64,000 nucleotides of DNA from Streptomyces sp. PH10-H1 (GTDB taxonomy: Bacteria; Actinomycetota; Actinomycetes; Streptomycetales; Streptomycetaceae). The stretch lies in assembly GCF_030063355.1 (NCBI RefSeq), contig NZ_JASISZ010000001.1, forward strand, positions 62,001-126,000, written 5' to 3'. The stretch's first letter is position 1. Each line of letters opens with the position of its first letter. Made by a program: the position numbers and the translations under genes. The notes beneath the pieces were generated by a model, which ran no database searches, was not told where the DNA came from, and saw only the letters and a program-made list of their open reading frames with translations. Shown here in pieces: positions 52,536 through 61,029 of this stretch.

Positions 52536-53698
52536 GCGGCAGGACGGGCATCCGGCTCCCCGGCGTTGCGGGCGAACTGCGCTCCTATGTGCCGCGCACC
52601 CAACCCGCGGTGCACGCTCCGGGCGGCGAACTGCGCAGCCGCATCGTCTACTCGGCCGCGCACGTCGTCGCCGACCCCTACCGCAGCGTCCGCGACGGGC
52701 CGGCCGCCATCGACTGGGACGCCACCCTCGCCTTCCGCCGCCACCTGTGGTCCCAGGGACTCGGCGTCGCCGAGGCGATGGACACCGCCCAGCGCGGCAT
52801 GGGTCTGGACTGGGCGGGCGCGGCCGAACTGATCCGCCGCTCCGCCGCCGAGGCACGTTCCGCCGGCGGAAGGATCGCCTGCGGCATCGGCACCGACCAG
52901 CTCATGGCGCCCGCCCGGACGCTCGCCGAAGTCATCGCGGCCTACGAGGAGCAGCTCGCCGTCGTCGAGGAGTCCGGCTCGCGGGCCGTCCTCATGGCGT
53001 CCCGCGCGCTGGCAGCCCTGGCCAAGGGCCCGGAGGACTATCTGGAGGTCTACGGCCATCTGCTGCGCCAGTCGGCCGTACCCGTCATCCTCCACTGGCT
53101 GGGCCCGATGTTCGACCCGGCGCTGACCGGTTACTGGGGCAGCGATGACCTCGACGCCGCCACGGGCACGTTCCTCGACGTCATCGCGGCCCACCCGGAC
53201 AAGGTCGACGGGATCAAGGTGTCGCTTCTCGACGCCCGGCGCGAGATCGGCCTGCGACGCCGGCTGCCCAAGGGCGTGCGCTGCTACACCGGCGACGACT
53301 TCCATTATCCCGAGCTGATCGAGGGCGACGAGCAGGGCTTCAGCCATGCGCTGCTCGGCATCTTCGACCCGCTGGCACCGGTCGCGGCCGGCGCCGTGCG
53401 CACCCTGGACACGGGGGACGCGGCCGGTTTCCGGGCGCTCCTCGACCCGACCGTCCAGCTGTCCCGGCACCTGTTCGGCGCTCCGGCGCGCTTCTACAAG
53501 ACAGGTGTCGTGTTCCTGGCCTGGCTGGCGGGTCATCAGTCGCACTTCACGATGGTGGGCGGGCTGCAGTCGGCACGCTCCCTCCCGCACCTCGCGCGCG
53601 CCTATGAACTGGCCGACGGCCTCGGCCTGTTCCCCGACCCGGCGCTCGCCGAGGCGCGGATGCGGCAGCTGCTCGTCATCAACGGGGTGCCCGCATGA
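52532..53698 (+). CDS. DUF993 dihydrodipicolinate-synthase-like protein
   Basis: 388 residues, soluble. The central part resembles a TIM-barrel aldolase: ESGSRAVLMASRALAALAKG, VPVILHWLGPMFDPALTGYW, KVDGIKVSLLD (with a Lys where class I aldolases form a Schiff base) and GDDFHYPELIEGDEQGFSHAL. I recognise it as the DUF993 group; its reaction is not established. It lies between an oxidoreductase and an isomerase, overlapping both by 4 nt, so it probably cleaves or rearranges a keto-sugar product. Confidence 0.8.
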   Translation: MSGRTGIRLPGVAGELRSYVPRTQPAVHAPGGELRSRIVYSAAHVVADPYRSVRDGPAAIDWDATLAFRRHLWSQGLGVAEAMDTAQRGMGLDWAGAAELIRRSAAEARSAGGRIACGIGTDQLMAPARTLAEVIAAYEEQLAVVEESGSRAVLMASRALAALAKGPEDYLEVYGHLLRQSAVPVILHWLGPMFDPALTGYWGSDDLDAATGTFLDVIAAHPDKVDGIKVSLLDARREIGLRRRLPKGVRCYTGDDFHYPELIEGDEQGFSHALLGIFDPLAPVAAGAVRTLDTGDAAGFRALLDPTVQLSRHLFGAPARFYKTGVVFLAWLAGHQSHFTMVGGLQSARSLPHLARAYELADGLGLFPDPALAEARMRQLLVINGVPA

Positions 53699-54528
53699 CC
53701 GGTGACCTGGTGCGGCTGAGCATCAACCAGGAGACCATCAAGCAGTGGTCGCTGCCCGAGCTGGCCGACGGCTGCGCCAGGCTCGGAGTGCCGGGCGTGG
53801 GTCTGTGGCGCGCACCGGTCCAGGAGTACGGAGTCGAGCGCGCTGCCCGGCTGATGCGCGAAACCGGCCTCTTGGTGACGTCTTTGTGCCGTGGCGGCTT
53901 CTTCACCGCGACCGACCCCGCCGCCCGGCGTACGGCGCTGGACGACAACCGGGCCGCGATCGACGAGGCGGCCGTCCTGCAAACCGACACCTTGGTGCTG
54001 GTTTCCGGCGGCCTCCCCTCCGGAGACCGCGATATCGCGGCCGCGCGGGAGCGGGTCGGCGACGCGCTGGCGGAGCTGGCTCCGTATGCCGCCGAACGGT
54101 CGGTGCGGCTCGCGATCGAACCGCTGCACCCGATGTACGCCTCGGACCGCTGTGTCGTCTCCACGCTCGGCCAGGCGCTGGACATCGCGGAGCGCTTCCC
54201 CGCCGAGCAGGTCGGGGTCGTCGTGGACACCTATCACCTGTGGTGGGACGACCGGGTCCCGGCGCAGATCGTCCGGGCGGGCGCTGCCGGCAGGATCGCG
54301 TCCTTCCAACTCGCGGACTGGGTCACACCGCTCCCCGAGGGCGTACTGCTGGGTCGCGGGCAGCTCGGGGACGGCTGCGTTGACCTGCGACGTTTCCGCG
54401 AGCAGGTCGACGCGGCCGGGTTTTTCGGCGCCATGGAGGTGGAGATCTTCAACCCCGCCCTGTGGGCGCGTGACGGCGCCGAGGTTCTCGCGGAGATCGC
54501 CGGACGGTACCGCGAGCACGTGCTCTGA
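53695..54528 (+). CDS. Sugar phosphate isomerase/epimerase-like TIM barrel
   Basis: 277 residues, AP_endonuc_2 family. It opens RLSINQETIKQWSLPELADG, with metal-site segments LAIEPLHPMYASDRC, VVDTYHLWWDDR, SFQLADWVTP and MEVEIFN. It is the last gene of the LacI-controlled operon and starts in an ATGA overlap. It probably isomerises or epimerises the sugar intermediate. No transporter gene is in the operon, so uptake must be encoded elsewhere. Confidence 0.88.
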   Translation: MTGDLVRLSINQETIKQWSLPELADGCARLGVPGVGLWRAPVQEYGVERAARLMRETGLLVTSLCRGGFFTATDPAARRTALDDNRAAIDEAAVLQTDTLVLVSGGLPSGDRDIAAARERVGDALAELAPYAAERSVRLAIEPLHPMYASDRCVVSTLGQALDIAERFPAEQVGVVVDTYHLWWDDRVPAQIVRAGAAGRIASFQLADWVTPLPEGVLLGRGQLGDGCVDLRRFREQVDAAGFFGAMEVEIFNPALWARDGAEVLAEIAGRYREHVL

Positions 54529-54673
54529 AGAATCTTGAAATTACTTCTGTCCGGCGTACAACCGTTTGTAGGGGTGGTCGGTCTTATAGGCATCAAGGTT
54601 CCCGGGAGGGGTTCGGGGAACTGAGGTAGTGATATGCGCCCGAGGGGGGCTTCGGGGGTACTGGGGGAACGGC

Positions 54674-54703
54674 AAAGGGGTCCGGCTCACGCCGGACCCC
54701 TTT
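54674..54703 (+). terminator. Strong terminator after the sugar operon
   Basis: AAAGGGGTCCGGC, loop TCAC, GCCGGACCCCTTT: a perfect 13-bp stem followed by a T-containing tail. It is 145 bp past the isomerase stop. The stretch between them holds TACAA-CCGT-TTGTA (about 54557-54570) and a TATAGG, so a short separate transcript is possible. Confidence 0.85.
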
Positions 54704-54796
54704 CGTCTGTCCTGCTTCGTCTGTCATGCGGGTTGCGGGCGGCGGGCTGTGCGCGCGTGCCCGCGGGCTCCGCGCGTGACGCTCACCGCCCGGCGC

Positions 54797-55234
54797 TCAC
54801 TTCGCGGAACGGGCGCGCTTGGCGAGCACCGTCGCCACCACCGGGATGACGAGTTCGAGCGCCCCGGCGACAGCCGCGACCGGTAGGCCCGTCTTCTTCG
54901 ACACGGCCCGGGCGGTCGGCGCCGTCACCTTGCGCAGCACGGTGAGCAGCATGCCGCCGCCAGCTGCCGACCCCAGTACCCCCAGCCCGGCGAAGCCGGC
55001 GGCCCCGGCAGGCGGCTCGGGTTCCGTCGCGGCCTGTTCCAGCGCCTGGCTGAGCTCGGCGGTGCCGCCCGGGGTCACCGCGTCATCGGTGAGGACACCG
55101 GTCAGCGAGGTGACCGAGGTCCCCACAAGCTTCCGGGCCGATTCCGGATCGGTGCCCAGCAGACCCGCGATCTCCTGGAGCCGGTCGTCGCCGATTTCGG
55201 ACAGCACTTCGTTCTGCAGCGGTTCGTCGCTCAT
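54797..55234 (-). CDS. DUF937 protein
   Basis: 145 residues. The N-terminal half (about 1-65) has the DUF937 pattern of short helices, NEVLSEIGDDRLQEIAGLLG and ARKLVGTSVTSLTGVL. A Gly/Ala/Pro-rich middle and a C-terminal hydrophobic segment ending in Lys/Arg (about 115-140) suggest membrane association. The function of the family is not established. Confidence 0.8.
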   Translation of the reverse strand: MSDEPLQNEVLSEIGDDRLQEIAGLLGTDPESARKLVGTSVTSLTGVLTDDAVTPGGTAELSQALEQAATEPEPPAGAAGFAGLGVLGSAAGGGMLLTVLRKVTAPTARAVSKKTGLPVAAVAGALELVIPVVATVLAKRARSAK

Positions 55235-55327
55235 GCTCCGGACGCTACGCGCGAAGGCCGCCGGCGGCCCGTGGTGGGCGGCCGAACGCGTTAGAGCCTG
55301 CCCCTGGAGGGCGGGGCTGGGGCGGGG

Positions 55328-55950
55328 CTATCGCAGGGAGGCGTACACGATGAGGTTGTCGACGGGGTGGCCGCCGGCGTCCAGGGAGCCGTCGCAGGTG
55401 ACCAGCCGCAGTACGGGGGCGGCGGTGGGACCGTAGACCTTCTCCGCCGGGAAGGCGTCCTTGTCCACCGTCTCGGTGCCGGTCACGGTGTAGTGCACGG
55501 TCTTCCCGGCGGCGTCACGGACGCCGATGTCCGTGCCCTTCTTCGCCTTGCCGAGGTCATGGAAGACGGCCTTGCCGTAGCGGGTGTCTTTGTGGCCGAT
55601 GAGCACGGTGCGCCCTTCTCGCAGGGGGCGGCGCTGCCGCTGTACCAGCCGGCCGTCATGCCCTTGTCCGGCGGCGGGACCTGGACCGTCTGGTCGCCGT
55701 TGAGGCCGAGACGCATCAGCGAACTGTCCACGCCGATGGAGGGAATCGTCACCCGCGTAGGAGCCGCGCTCCGACCCGGGGCGGTGGAACCGGACACGCT
55801 GGAACCGGACATGCTGGAGCCGGAAGGTGAGACCTCCTTGCCGGAGGCGCCCCCGCCCGATGCGCAGGCGGCCAGCGAGCCGACGAGCAGCACGGCGAAC
55901 AGCGCCATCACCGTGCGCAGGGGGCCGATCCGAGGAGTGCGGCGGGACAT
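55328..55950 (-). pseudogene. Class E/F-type sortase with a one-base frameshift
   Basis: From the ATG at 55950 (AGGAGG upstream) the frame gives a leader with a lipobox-like SLAAC, a Gly/Ser spacer from 15-bp repeats, then sortase sequence RVTIPSIGVDSSLMRLGLNG and DKGMTAGWYSGSAAPCEKG. The frame is lost near 55607. The rest of the domain continues in another frame: VLIGHKDTRYGKAVFHDL with the catalytic His, and LRLVTCDGSLDAGG with the catalytic Cys, ending at 55328. Adding one C to the coding strand (CACC to CACCC) restores a 207-residue sortase. Catalytic residues are intact, so a sequencing error is possible. Confidence 0.75.
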
Positions 55951-56024
55951 GGGTGCCTCCTGGGCACGTGAGGAGATGCGCGGTGGGGCGCCGCCCGTTG
56001 CGGCGGCGCCCCGTTCCGCCAGGC

Positions 56025-56598
56025 TCAGTTCTCGCAGCGGCGGCGCGGCGGCGCATCACGACGATGCCGGCGCCCGCGACTGCGGCGGCCGCGGCGGCGC
56101 TCCCGGCTATGGCGGCCGGACTCATGCCGTGGTCGGCGGCGATGATCTGCTCACCGGCGGCCACGCCGCCCTTGGGAAGGGCCTTCTTGCCGTGGGTGCT
56201 GACGGCGCCCTTGTCCTTGTCCTTGTCCTTGGCCGCGGACTTGTCGGTGGACTTGTCGCCCTCCAGCCAGGAGGTGATCCTGCCGTCCTTGTGGAGCGTG
56301 ATGTGCAGCCCGTTGTGGTTGGCCGTCGGGTAGCGGTGGTCAGCGTGCCGACGACACCGGCGTTGGGGCCGTTCACGACAGTGATGACGGCTTTGTAGCC
56401 GCCGCCCGGCTGCTGCGTCACGGTGGCGACGCTGCCGTCCTTGAGGGTGAACGTCTTGGCGGTGCTCGGGACCTGAGGAGAGGTGACGGGGGCGGCGGTG
56501 TCGCCGTCCGCCGCGAAGGCGCCGGTGACCGGGACGAGCACCGCGCCGGTCACGTCGGCCGTGGCGACGAGGGTGCGGAGGGAGGCGCGGGTGGTCAT
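56025..56598 (-). pseudogene. Exported, C-terminally membrane-anchored protein with two frameshifts
   Basis: From the ATG at 56598 there is a signal peptide to about residue 30 (ending GAFAAD), then KTFTLKDGSVATVTQQPGGG. The frame breaks near 56341 and resumes as RYPTANHNGLHITLHKDG, then a Lys/Asp repeat (KDKDKDK), a hydrophobic segment AAIAGSAAAAAAVAGAGIVV and RRR. A second break near 56033 is needed to reach the TGA at 56025-56027, giving a tail RRRAAAAEN. Two added bases give 191 residues. It lies just upstream of the sortase and is the likely partner, although I see no LPXTG or LAXTG motif. Confidence 0.6.
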
Positions 56599-56910
56599 GG
56601 GGGTCTCCGTATGCGGATCGACAAGTCGGGGATATTTGCGGTGGTGTGTGCCGACATCCACAAAGTTATGAGGAATGCCCTGGCCGGGGCCTCGGGAGAA
56701 TGGCCATAGGCCCATCGGCCGAAAAGACGGGAACACCGGGACCGGCGTCAGCCCAGCGGCGTACGAGGCGCGCGCCGGAGTTGTCCACAGGCGTACCCGG
56801 AGTGTCGGGGGCAGGCGGTACCTTCGGATCAGATCGCCGCTGGGAAGCCGTTGAAGGCCGTTGAAGGCCATTGAAAGCCGCCGGGAGCCGCTGAGGGGGG
56901 AGGCCGGGTC
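56599..56910. other. 312-bp intergenic region before recD2
   Basis: No gene is apparent. It holds the divergent upstream regions of the exported protein (minus strand) and recD2 (plus strand). TACCTT at about 56818 is a possible -10 for recD2. A 10-bp repeat occupies the last 60 bp. Confidence 0.55.
56841..56900. repeat. 10-bp phased repeat upstream of recD2
   Basis: Six 10-bp steps run from 56841: TGGGAAGCCG, TTGAAGGCCG, TTGAAGGCCA, TTGAAAGCCG, CCGGGAGCCG, then a degenerate CTGAGGGGGG. The last unit supplies the G-rich ribosome site. Confidence 0.6.
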
Positions 56911-59127
56911 ATGGGGGATGCGAGACTCGCCGTGCTCGAAGCCGTCCTCGAGCGGATCACCTACGCCAACGAGGACAACGGCTACACCGTCGCGCGGGTC
57001 GACACCGGCCGCGGCTCCGGCGACCTGCTGACTGTGGTCGGCGCCCTGTTGGGGGCGCAGCCGGGCGAATCGCTGCGGATGGAGGGCCGTTGGGGCTCTC
57101 ACCCGCAGTACGGCAAGCAGTTCACCGTGGAGAACTACACGACCATCCTGCCCGCGACGATCCAGGGGATACGCCGTTATCTCGGTTCAGGGCTGATCAA
57201 GGGGATCGGGCCCAAGATCGCCGACCGGATCGTGGAGCACTTCGGCACCGGGACCTTGGATGTCATCGAGGGGGAGCCGAAGCGACTGAACGAGGTGCCG
57301 GGGCTGGGTCCGAAGCGGACGAAGATGATCGCCGTCGCCTGGGAGGAGCAGAAGGCGATCAAGGAGGTGATGGTCTTCCTGCAGGGAGTGGGCGTGTCCA
57401 CCTCCATCGCGGTGCGGATCTACAAGAACTACGGCGACGCGTCGATCTCCGTGGTGAAGAACCAGCCCTACCGGCTGGCAGCCGATGTGTGGGGCATCGG
57501 CTTCCTGACCGCCGACCGGATCGCCCAAGCGGTGGGGATACCGCACGACAGCCCTGAACGGGTCAAGGCAGGGCTCCAGTACGCCCTGTCGCAGGCCACC
57601 GACAGCGGGAACTGCTTCCTGCCCGAGGAGCAGCTGCTCTCGGACTCAGTCAAGCTGCTGCAGGTGGACGCCGGGCTGGTGATCGACTGCCTCGCGGAGC
57701 TGGTGGGTGAGGAGGGTGTGGTCCGGGAGTCGGTGCCGGATCCGGGGGGCGGAGATCCGGTCAGGGCGGTGTACCTGGTGCCCTTCCACCGGGCGGAGAT
57801 CTCGCTGGCCGGCCAGCTGCTCAGGCTGCTCCGCGGGCCGGAGGACCGTCTTCCGGTCTTCCAGGACGTCCAGTGGGACAAGGCGCTGTCCTGGCTGGCC
57901 GAGCGCACCGGCGCGGATCTGGCGCCCGAGCAGCAGCAGGCGGTGCGGTTGGCGCTGACGGAGCGGGTCGCGGTGCTCACCGGCGGGCCCGGCTGCGGCA
58001 AGTCGTTCACCGTGCGCTCGGTGGTGACTTTGGCGCAGGCGAAGAAGGCCAAGGTGGTGCTGGCCGCACCGACCGGCCGCGCCGCCAAACGGCTGTCCGA
58101 ACTGACGGGCATGGAGGCGTCGACCGTGCACCGGCTGCTGGAACTCAAGCCCGGCGGTGACGCGGCCTACGACAAGGACCGGCCGCTGGACGCCGACCTG
58201 GTGGTCGTGGACGAGGCTTCGATGCTGGACCTGCTGCTGGCGAACAAACTGGTGAAAGCGGTGCCGCCGGGCGCGCATCTGCTGTTCGTCGGGGATGTGG
58301 ACCAGCTGCCGAGCGTCGGCGCGGGCGAGGTGCTGCGGGATCTGCTGGCCCCGGGCAGCCCGGTCCCGGCCGTACGGCTCACCCGGATCTTCCGCCAGGC
58401 CCAGCAGTCGGGTGTGGTGACCAACGCCCACCGGATCAACTCGGGGGTCCCGCCGATCACCCAGGGGCTGCCCGACTTCTTCCTCTTCCCCGAGGAGGAC
58501 ACCGAGGCGGCGGGGCGGCTCACCGTGGAGGTGGCGGCCCGGCGGATCCCCGCCAAGTTCGGCCTCGATCCCCGCCGCGACATCCAGGTGCTCGCCCCGA
58601 TGCACCGCGGTCCGGCCGGGGCCGGTGCGCTGAATGCCCTGCTCCAGCAGGCCATCACCCCGGCCCGCCCGGACCTTCCGGAACGCCGGTTCGGCGGCCG
58701 TACGTTCCGCGTCGGCGACAAGGTCACCCAGATCCGCAACAACTACGAGAAGGGGGAGAACGGCGTCTTCAACGGCACGGTCGGGGTGGTCACCGCGCTG
58801 GACACCGTCGAACAGAAGCTCACCGTGCTCACCGACGAGGACGAGGAGATCCCGTACGACTTCGACGAGCTGGATGAGCTGGCCCACGCGTACGCGGTGA
58901 CGATCCACCGTTCGCAGGGCAGTGAATACCCGGCCGTGGTGATCCCGGTCACGACGGGTGCCTGGATGATGCTGCAGCGGAATCTGCTGTATACGGCTGT
59001 TACCAGGGCGAAGCGCCTTGTGGTGCTGGTCGGCTCGCGCAAGGCGATAGCCCAGGCGGTGCGTACAGTTTCGGCCGGCCGGCGCTTCACCGCCCTCGAT
59101 CACCGGCTCTCCCAGAGCGCGAAATAG
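56911..59127 (+). CDS. recD2: RecD2-type ATP-dependent DNA helicase
   Basis: 738 residues, the usual RecD2 length. The N-terminal domain (about 1-85) is OB-like. Tandem helix-hairpin-helix motifs are IKGIGPKIADRI and VPGLGPKRTK. SF1B helicase motifs are Walker A LTGGPGCGKSF (about 355-365), Walker B VVVDEASM (about 430-437), GDVDQLPSVGAGEVLRDL, TRIFRQ and the C-terminal TIHRSQGSEYPAVV (about 660-673). It unwinds DNA 5'-3'; without RecB/RecC nearby it is the stand-alone type linked to repair. Confidence 0.95.
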   Translation: MGDARLAVLEAVLERITYANEDNGYTVARVDTGRGSGDLLTVVGALLGAQPGESLRMEGRWGSHPQYGKQFTVENYTTILPATIQGIRRYLGSGLIKGIGPKIADRIVEHFGTGTLDVIEGEPKRLNEVPGLGPKRTKMIAVAWEEQKAIKEVMVFLQGVGVSTSIAVRIYKNYGDASISVVKNQPYRLAADVWGIGFLTADRIAQAVGIPHDSPERVKAGLQYALSQATDSGNCFLPEEQLLSDSVKLLQVDAGLVIDCLAELVGEEGVVRESVPDPGGGDPVRAVYLVPFHRAEISLAGQLLRLLRGPEDRLPVFQDVQWDKALSWLAERTGADLAPEQQQAVRLALTERVAVLTGGPGCGKSFTVRSVVTLAQAKKAKVVLAAPTGRAAKRLSELTGMEASTVHRLLELKPGGDAAYDKDRPLDADLVVVDEASMLDLLLANKLVKAVPPGAHLLFVGDVDQLPSVGAGEVLRDLLAPGSPVPAVRLTRIFRQAQQSGVVTNAHRINSGVPPITQGLPDFFLFPEEDTEAAGRLTVEVAARRIPAKFGLDPRRDIQVLAPMHRGPAGAGALNALLQQAITPARPDLPERRFGGRTFRVGDKVTQIRNNYEKGENGVFNGTVGVVTALDTVEQKLTVLTDEDEEIPYDFDELDELAHAYAVTIHRSQGSEYPAVVIPVTTGAWMMLQRNLLYTAVTRAKRLVVLVGSRKAIAQAVRTVSAGRRFTALDHRLSQSAK

Positions 59128-59251
59128 GCACTCCGTGCCATGTTTCGGCCCTATGGCCGACCCCGAGTGCACGCGCCAGTGCCAAATGGGGGACAGTGGA
59201 CCAAGTCAGGGCACCTCGAAGAAGAGGCAAAACCGTCGGTGAGGGAATGAC

Positions 59252-60541
59252 GTGAGCGACAACTCTGTAGTACTGCGGTACGGGGACAGCGAGCACAGCT
59301 ACCCGGTGGTCGACAGCACTGTCGGCGACAAGGGCTTCGACATCGGCAGGCTGCGCGCCGACACCGGTCTGGTAACCCTGGACAGCGGATACGGCAACAC
59401 CGCGGCCTACAAGTCCGCGATCACTTTCCTTGACGGTGAAGAGGGCATCCTTCGCTACCGCGGTTACCCGATCGAGCAGCTCGCCGAACGCGGCAGTTTT
59501 CTCGAAACCGCCTATCTGTTGATCAACGGTGAGCTGCCGACCGTCGATGAGCTTTCCACCTTCAAGGGTGAGATCACCCAGCACACGCTGTTGCACGAGG
59601 ACGTCAAACGGTTCTACGACGGCTTCCCGCGCGACGCCCACCCGATGGCGATGCTGTCGTCTGTGGTCAGCGCGCTGTCGACGTTCTACCAGGACAGCCA
59701 CAACCCGTTCGACCCGCAGCAGCGCCATCTGTCCACGATCCGGCTGCTCGCCAAGCTGCCGACCATTGCGGCCTACGCGTACAAGAAGTCCGTCGGCCAG
59801 CCGGTGGTCTACCCGCGCAATGACCTCGGCTATGTCGAGAACTTCCTGCGCATGACCTTCTCGGTGCCTGCCGAGGAGTACGAGCTCAACCCGGTCGTCG
59901 TCGGCGCCCTGGACAAGCTCCTCATCCTGCACGCGGACCACGAGCAGAACTGCTCGACTTCCACGGTCCGCCTGGTCGGCTCCTCGCAGGCGAACCAGTT
60001 CGCCTCGATCTCGGCCGGCATCAGCGCCCTGTGGGGCCCGCTGCACGGCGGCGCCAACCAGTCGGTGCTGGAGATGCTCGAGGGCATCAAGAACGACGGC
60101 GGCGACGTCGACGCCTTCATCCGCAAGGTGAAGAACAAGGAAGACGGCGTGAAGCTCATGGGCTTCGGGCACCGCGTCTACAAGAACTTCGACCCCCGGG
60201 CGAAGATCATCAAGGCGGCTGCGCACGATGTCCTCTCCGCGCTCGGCAAGTCCGACGAGCTGCTGGACATCGCGCTCAAGCTCGAGGAGCACGCGCTCAG
60301 TGACGACTACTTCGTCTCGCGCAAGCTCTACCCGAACGTGGACTTCTACACGGGCCTGATCTACCGGGCCATGGGCTTCCCGACCACTATGTTCACGGTG
60401 CTCTTCGCGCTCGGCCGGCTTCCCGGCTGGATCGCCCAGTGGCACGAGATGATCAAGGAGCCCGGATCCCGTATCGGCCGCCCGCGCCAGATCTACACGG
60501 GCGTCGAACTGCGCGACTACCTTCCGGTCGAGTCCCGCTGA
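59252..60541 (+). CDS. citA: Citrate synthase
   Basis: 429 residues. The N-terminal beta domain precedes LDSGYGNTAAYKSAITFLDG and ILRYRGYPIEQLAE. Catalytic His residues are in GPLHGGANQ (about 262-270) and GFGHRVYKNFDPR (about 304-316), and the C-terminal Asp/Arg region is present. It condenses oxaloacetate and acetyl-CoA. The GTG at 59252 has GAGGGA 7-8 nt upstream. The length and N-terminal domain fit the hexameric, NADH-regulated group of citrate synthases. Confidence 0.97.
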   Translation: MSDNSVVLRYGDSEHSYPVVDSTVGDKGFDIGRLRADTGLVTLDSGYGNTAAYKSAITFLDGEEGILRYRGYPIEQLAERGSFLETAYLLINGELPTVDELSTFKGEITQHTLLHEDVKRFYDGFPRDAHPMAMLSSVVSALSTFYQDSHNPFDPQQRHLSTIRLLAKLPTIAAYAYKKSVGQPVVYPRNDLGYVENFLRMTFSVPAEEYELNPVVVGALDKLLILHADHEQNCSTSTVRLVGSSQANQFASISAGISALWGPLHGGANQSVLEMLEGIKNDGGDVDAFIRKVKNKEDGVKLMGFGHRVYKNFDPRAKIIKAAAHDVLSALGKSDELLDIALKLEEHALSDDYFVSRKLYPNVDFYTGLIYRAMGFPTTMFTVLFALGRLPGWIAQWHEMIKEPGSRIGRPRQIYTGVELRDYLPVESR

Positions 60542-60609
60542 CCAAGGTGCACGCGCCGCACGGCACGCGGCAGTGAGTGCCGGGTGCGGACACCGCCGCG
60601 AACACTGCG

Positions 60610-60651
60610 GCGGACAGAACCGCAGAGCATGCGGACAGAACCGCAGAGCAT
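60610..60651. repeat. Perfect 21-bp direct repeat downstream of citA
   Basis: The 21-bp unit that begins GCGGACAGAACC and ends GAGCAT occurs twice without a gap, at 60610-60630 and 60631-60651, identical at every position. Confidence 0.9.
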
Positions 60652-60656
60652 AAAGA

Positions 60657-60700
60657 AGCGCCCCGCGCTGGATCCCCCCACGGGTCCGGCACGGGGCGCT
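60657..60700 (+). terminator. citA terminator
   Basis: AGCGCCCCG (60657-60665) pairs with CGGGGCGCT (60692-60700). Inside, GGATCC and GGGTCC can form a second short stem. Confidence 0.7.
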
Positions 60701-61029
60701 CCCGTCCCCCGGATCGGATCCCCCCACGGGTCCGTACCGGGTGCTTTGTGGCGCGCTATGCCGGGACGAGAAAGGCCCGAGAGGGCCGCTCAAGCTCTCC
60801 GGGCACTTTCGCCCCGGCGACGCGATTGGGCCGTCCCCCAAGACAGCCCGCTCATTCACCCCACCACGCTCCCCGGGAGCGCGGTGTTCGCTTCCATAGA
60901 CCCACGAGTGGCGGTAATGGTTACGTTCCATTCGGTGTGATCTACGTCTCTTTGTGGCCCGAGGCCCCCGCTCGCGGGCCGTGGTGGCCGATCCCGTAGC
61001 GTGCTGTCACTTCTCGAGGGGCGGAGCGC

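Larger units (their letters stand above)
60542..61029. other. 488-bp intergenic region between citA and the SDR gene
   Basis: No gene is apparent; short open frames are Arg/Pro-rich. It contains a perfect 21-bp direct repeat (60610-60651), a terminator (60657-60700), a second copy of the word GGATCCCCCCACGGGTCC (about 60716-60733), and TAGCGT at 60997-61002, a likely -10 for the SDR gene. Confidence 0.6.

Noticed and set aside
55328-56164. A single long protein from 56164 to 55328 on the minus strand
   Set aside because: It is the tail of one gene and the tail of the sortase joined through an out-of-frame middle; the middle is Arg/Gly/His-rich and matches no sortase sequence.
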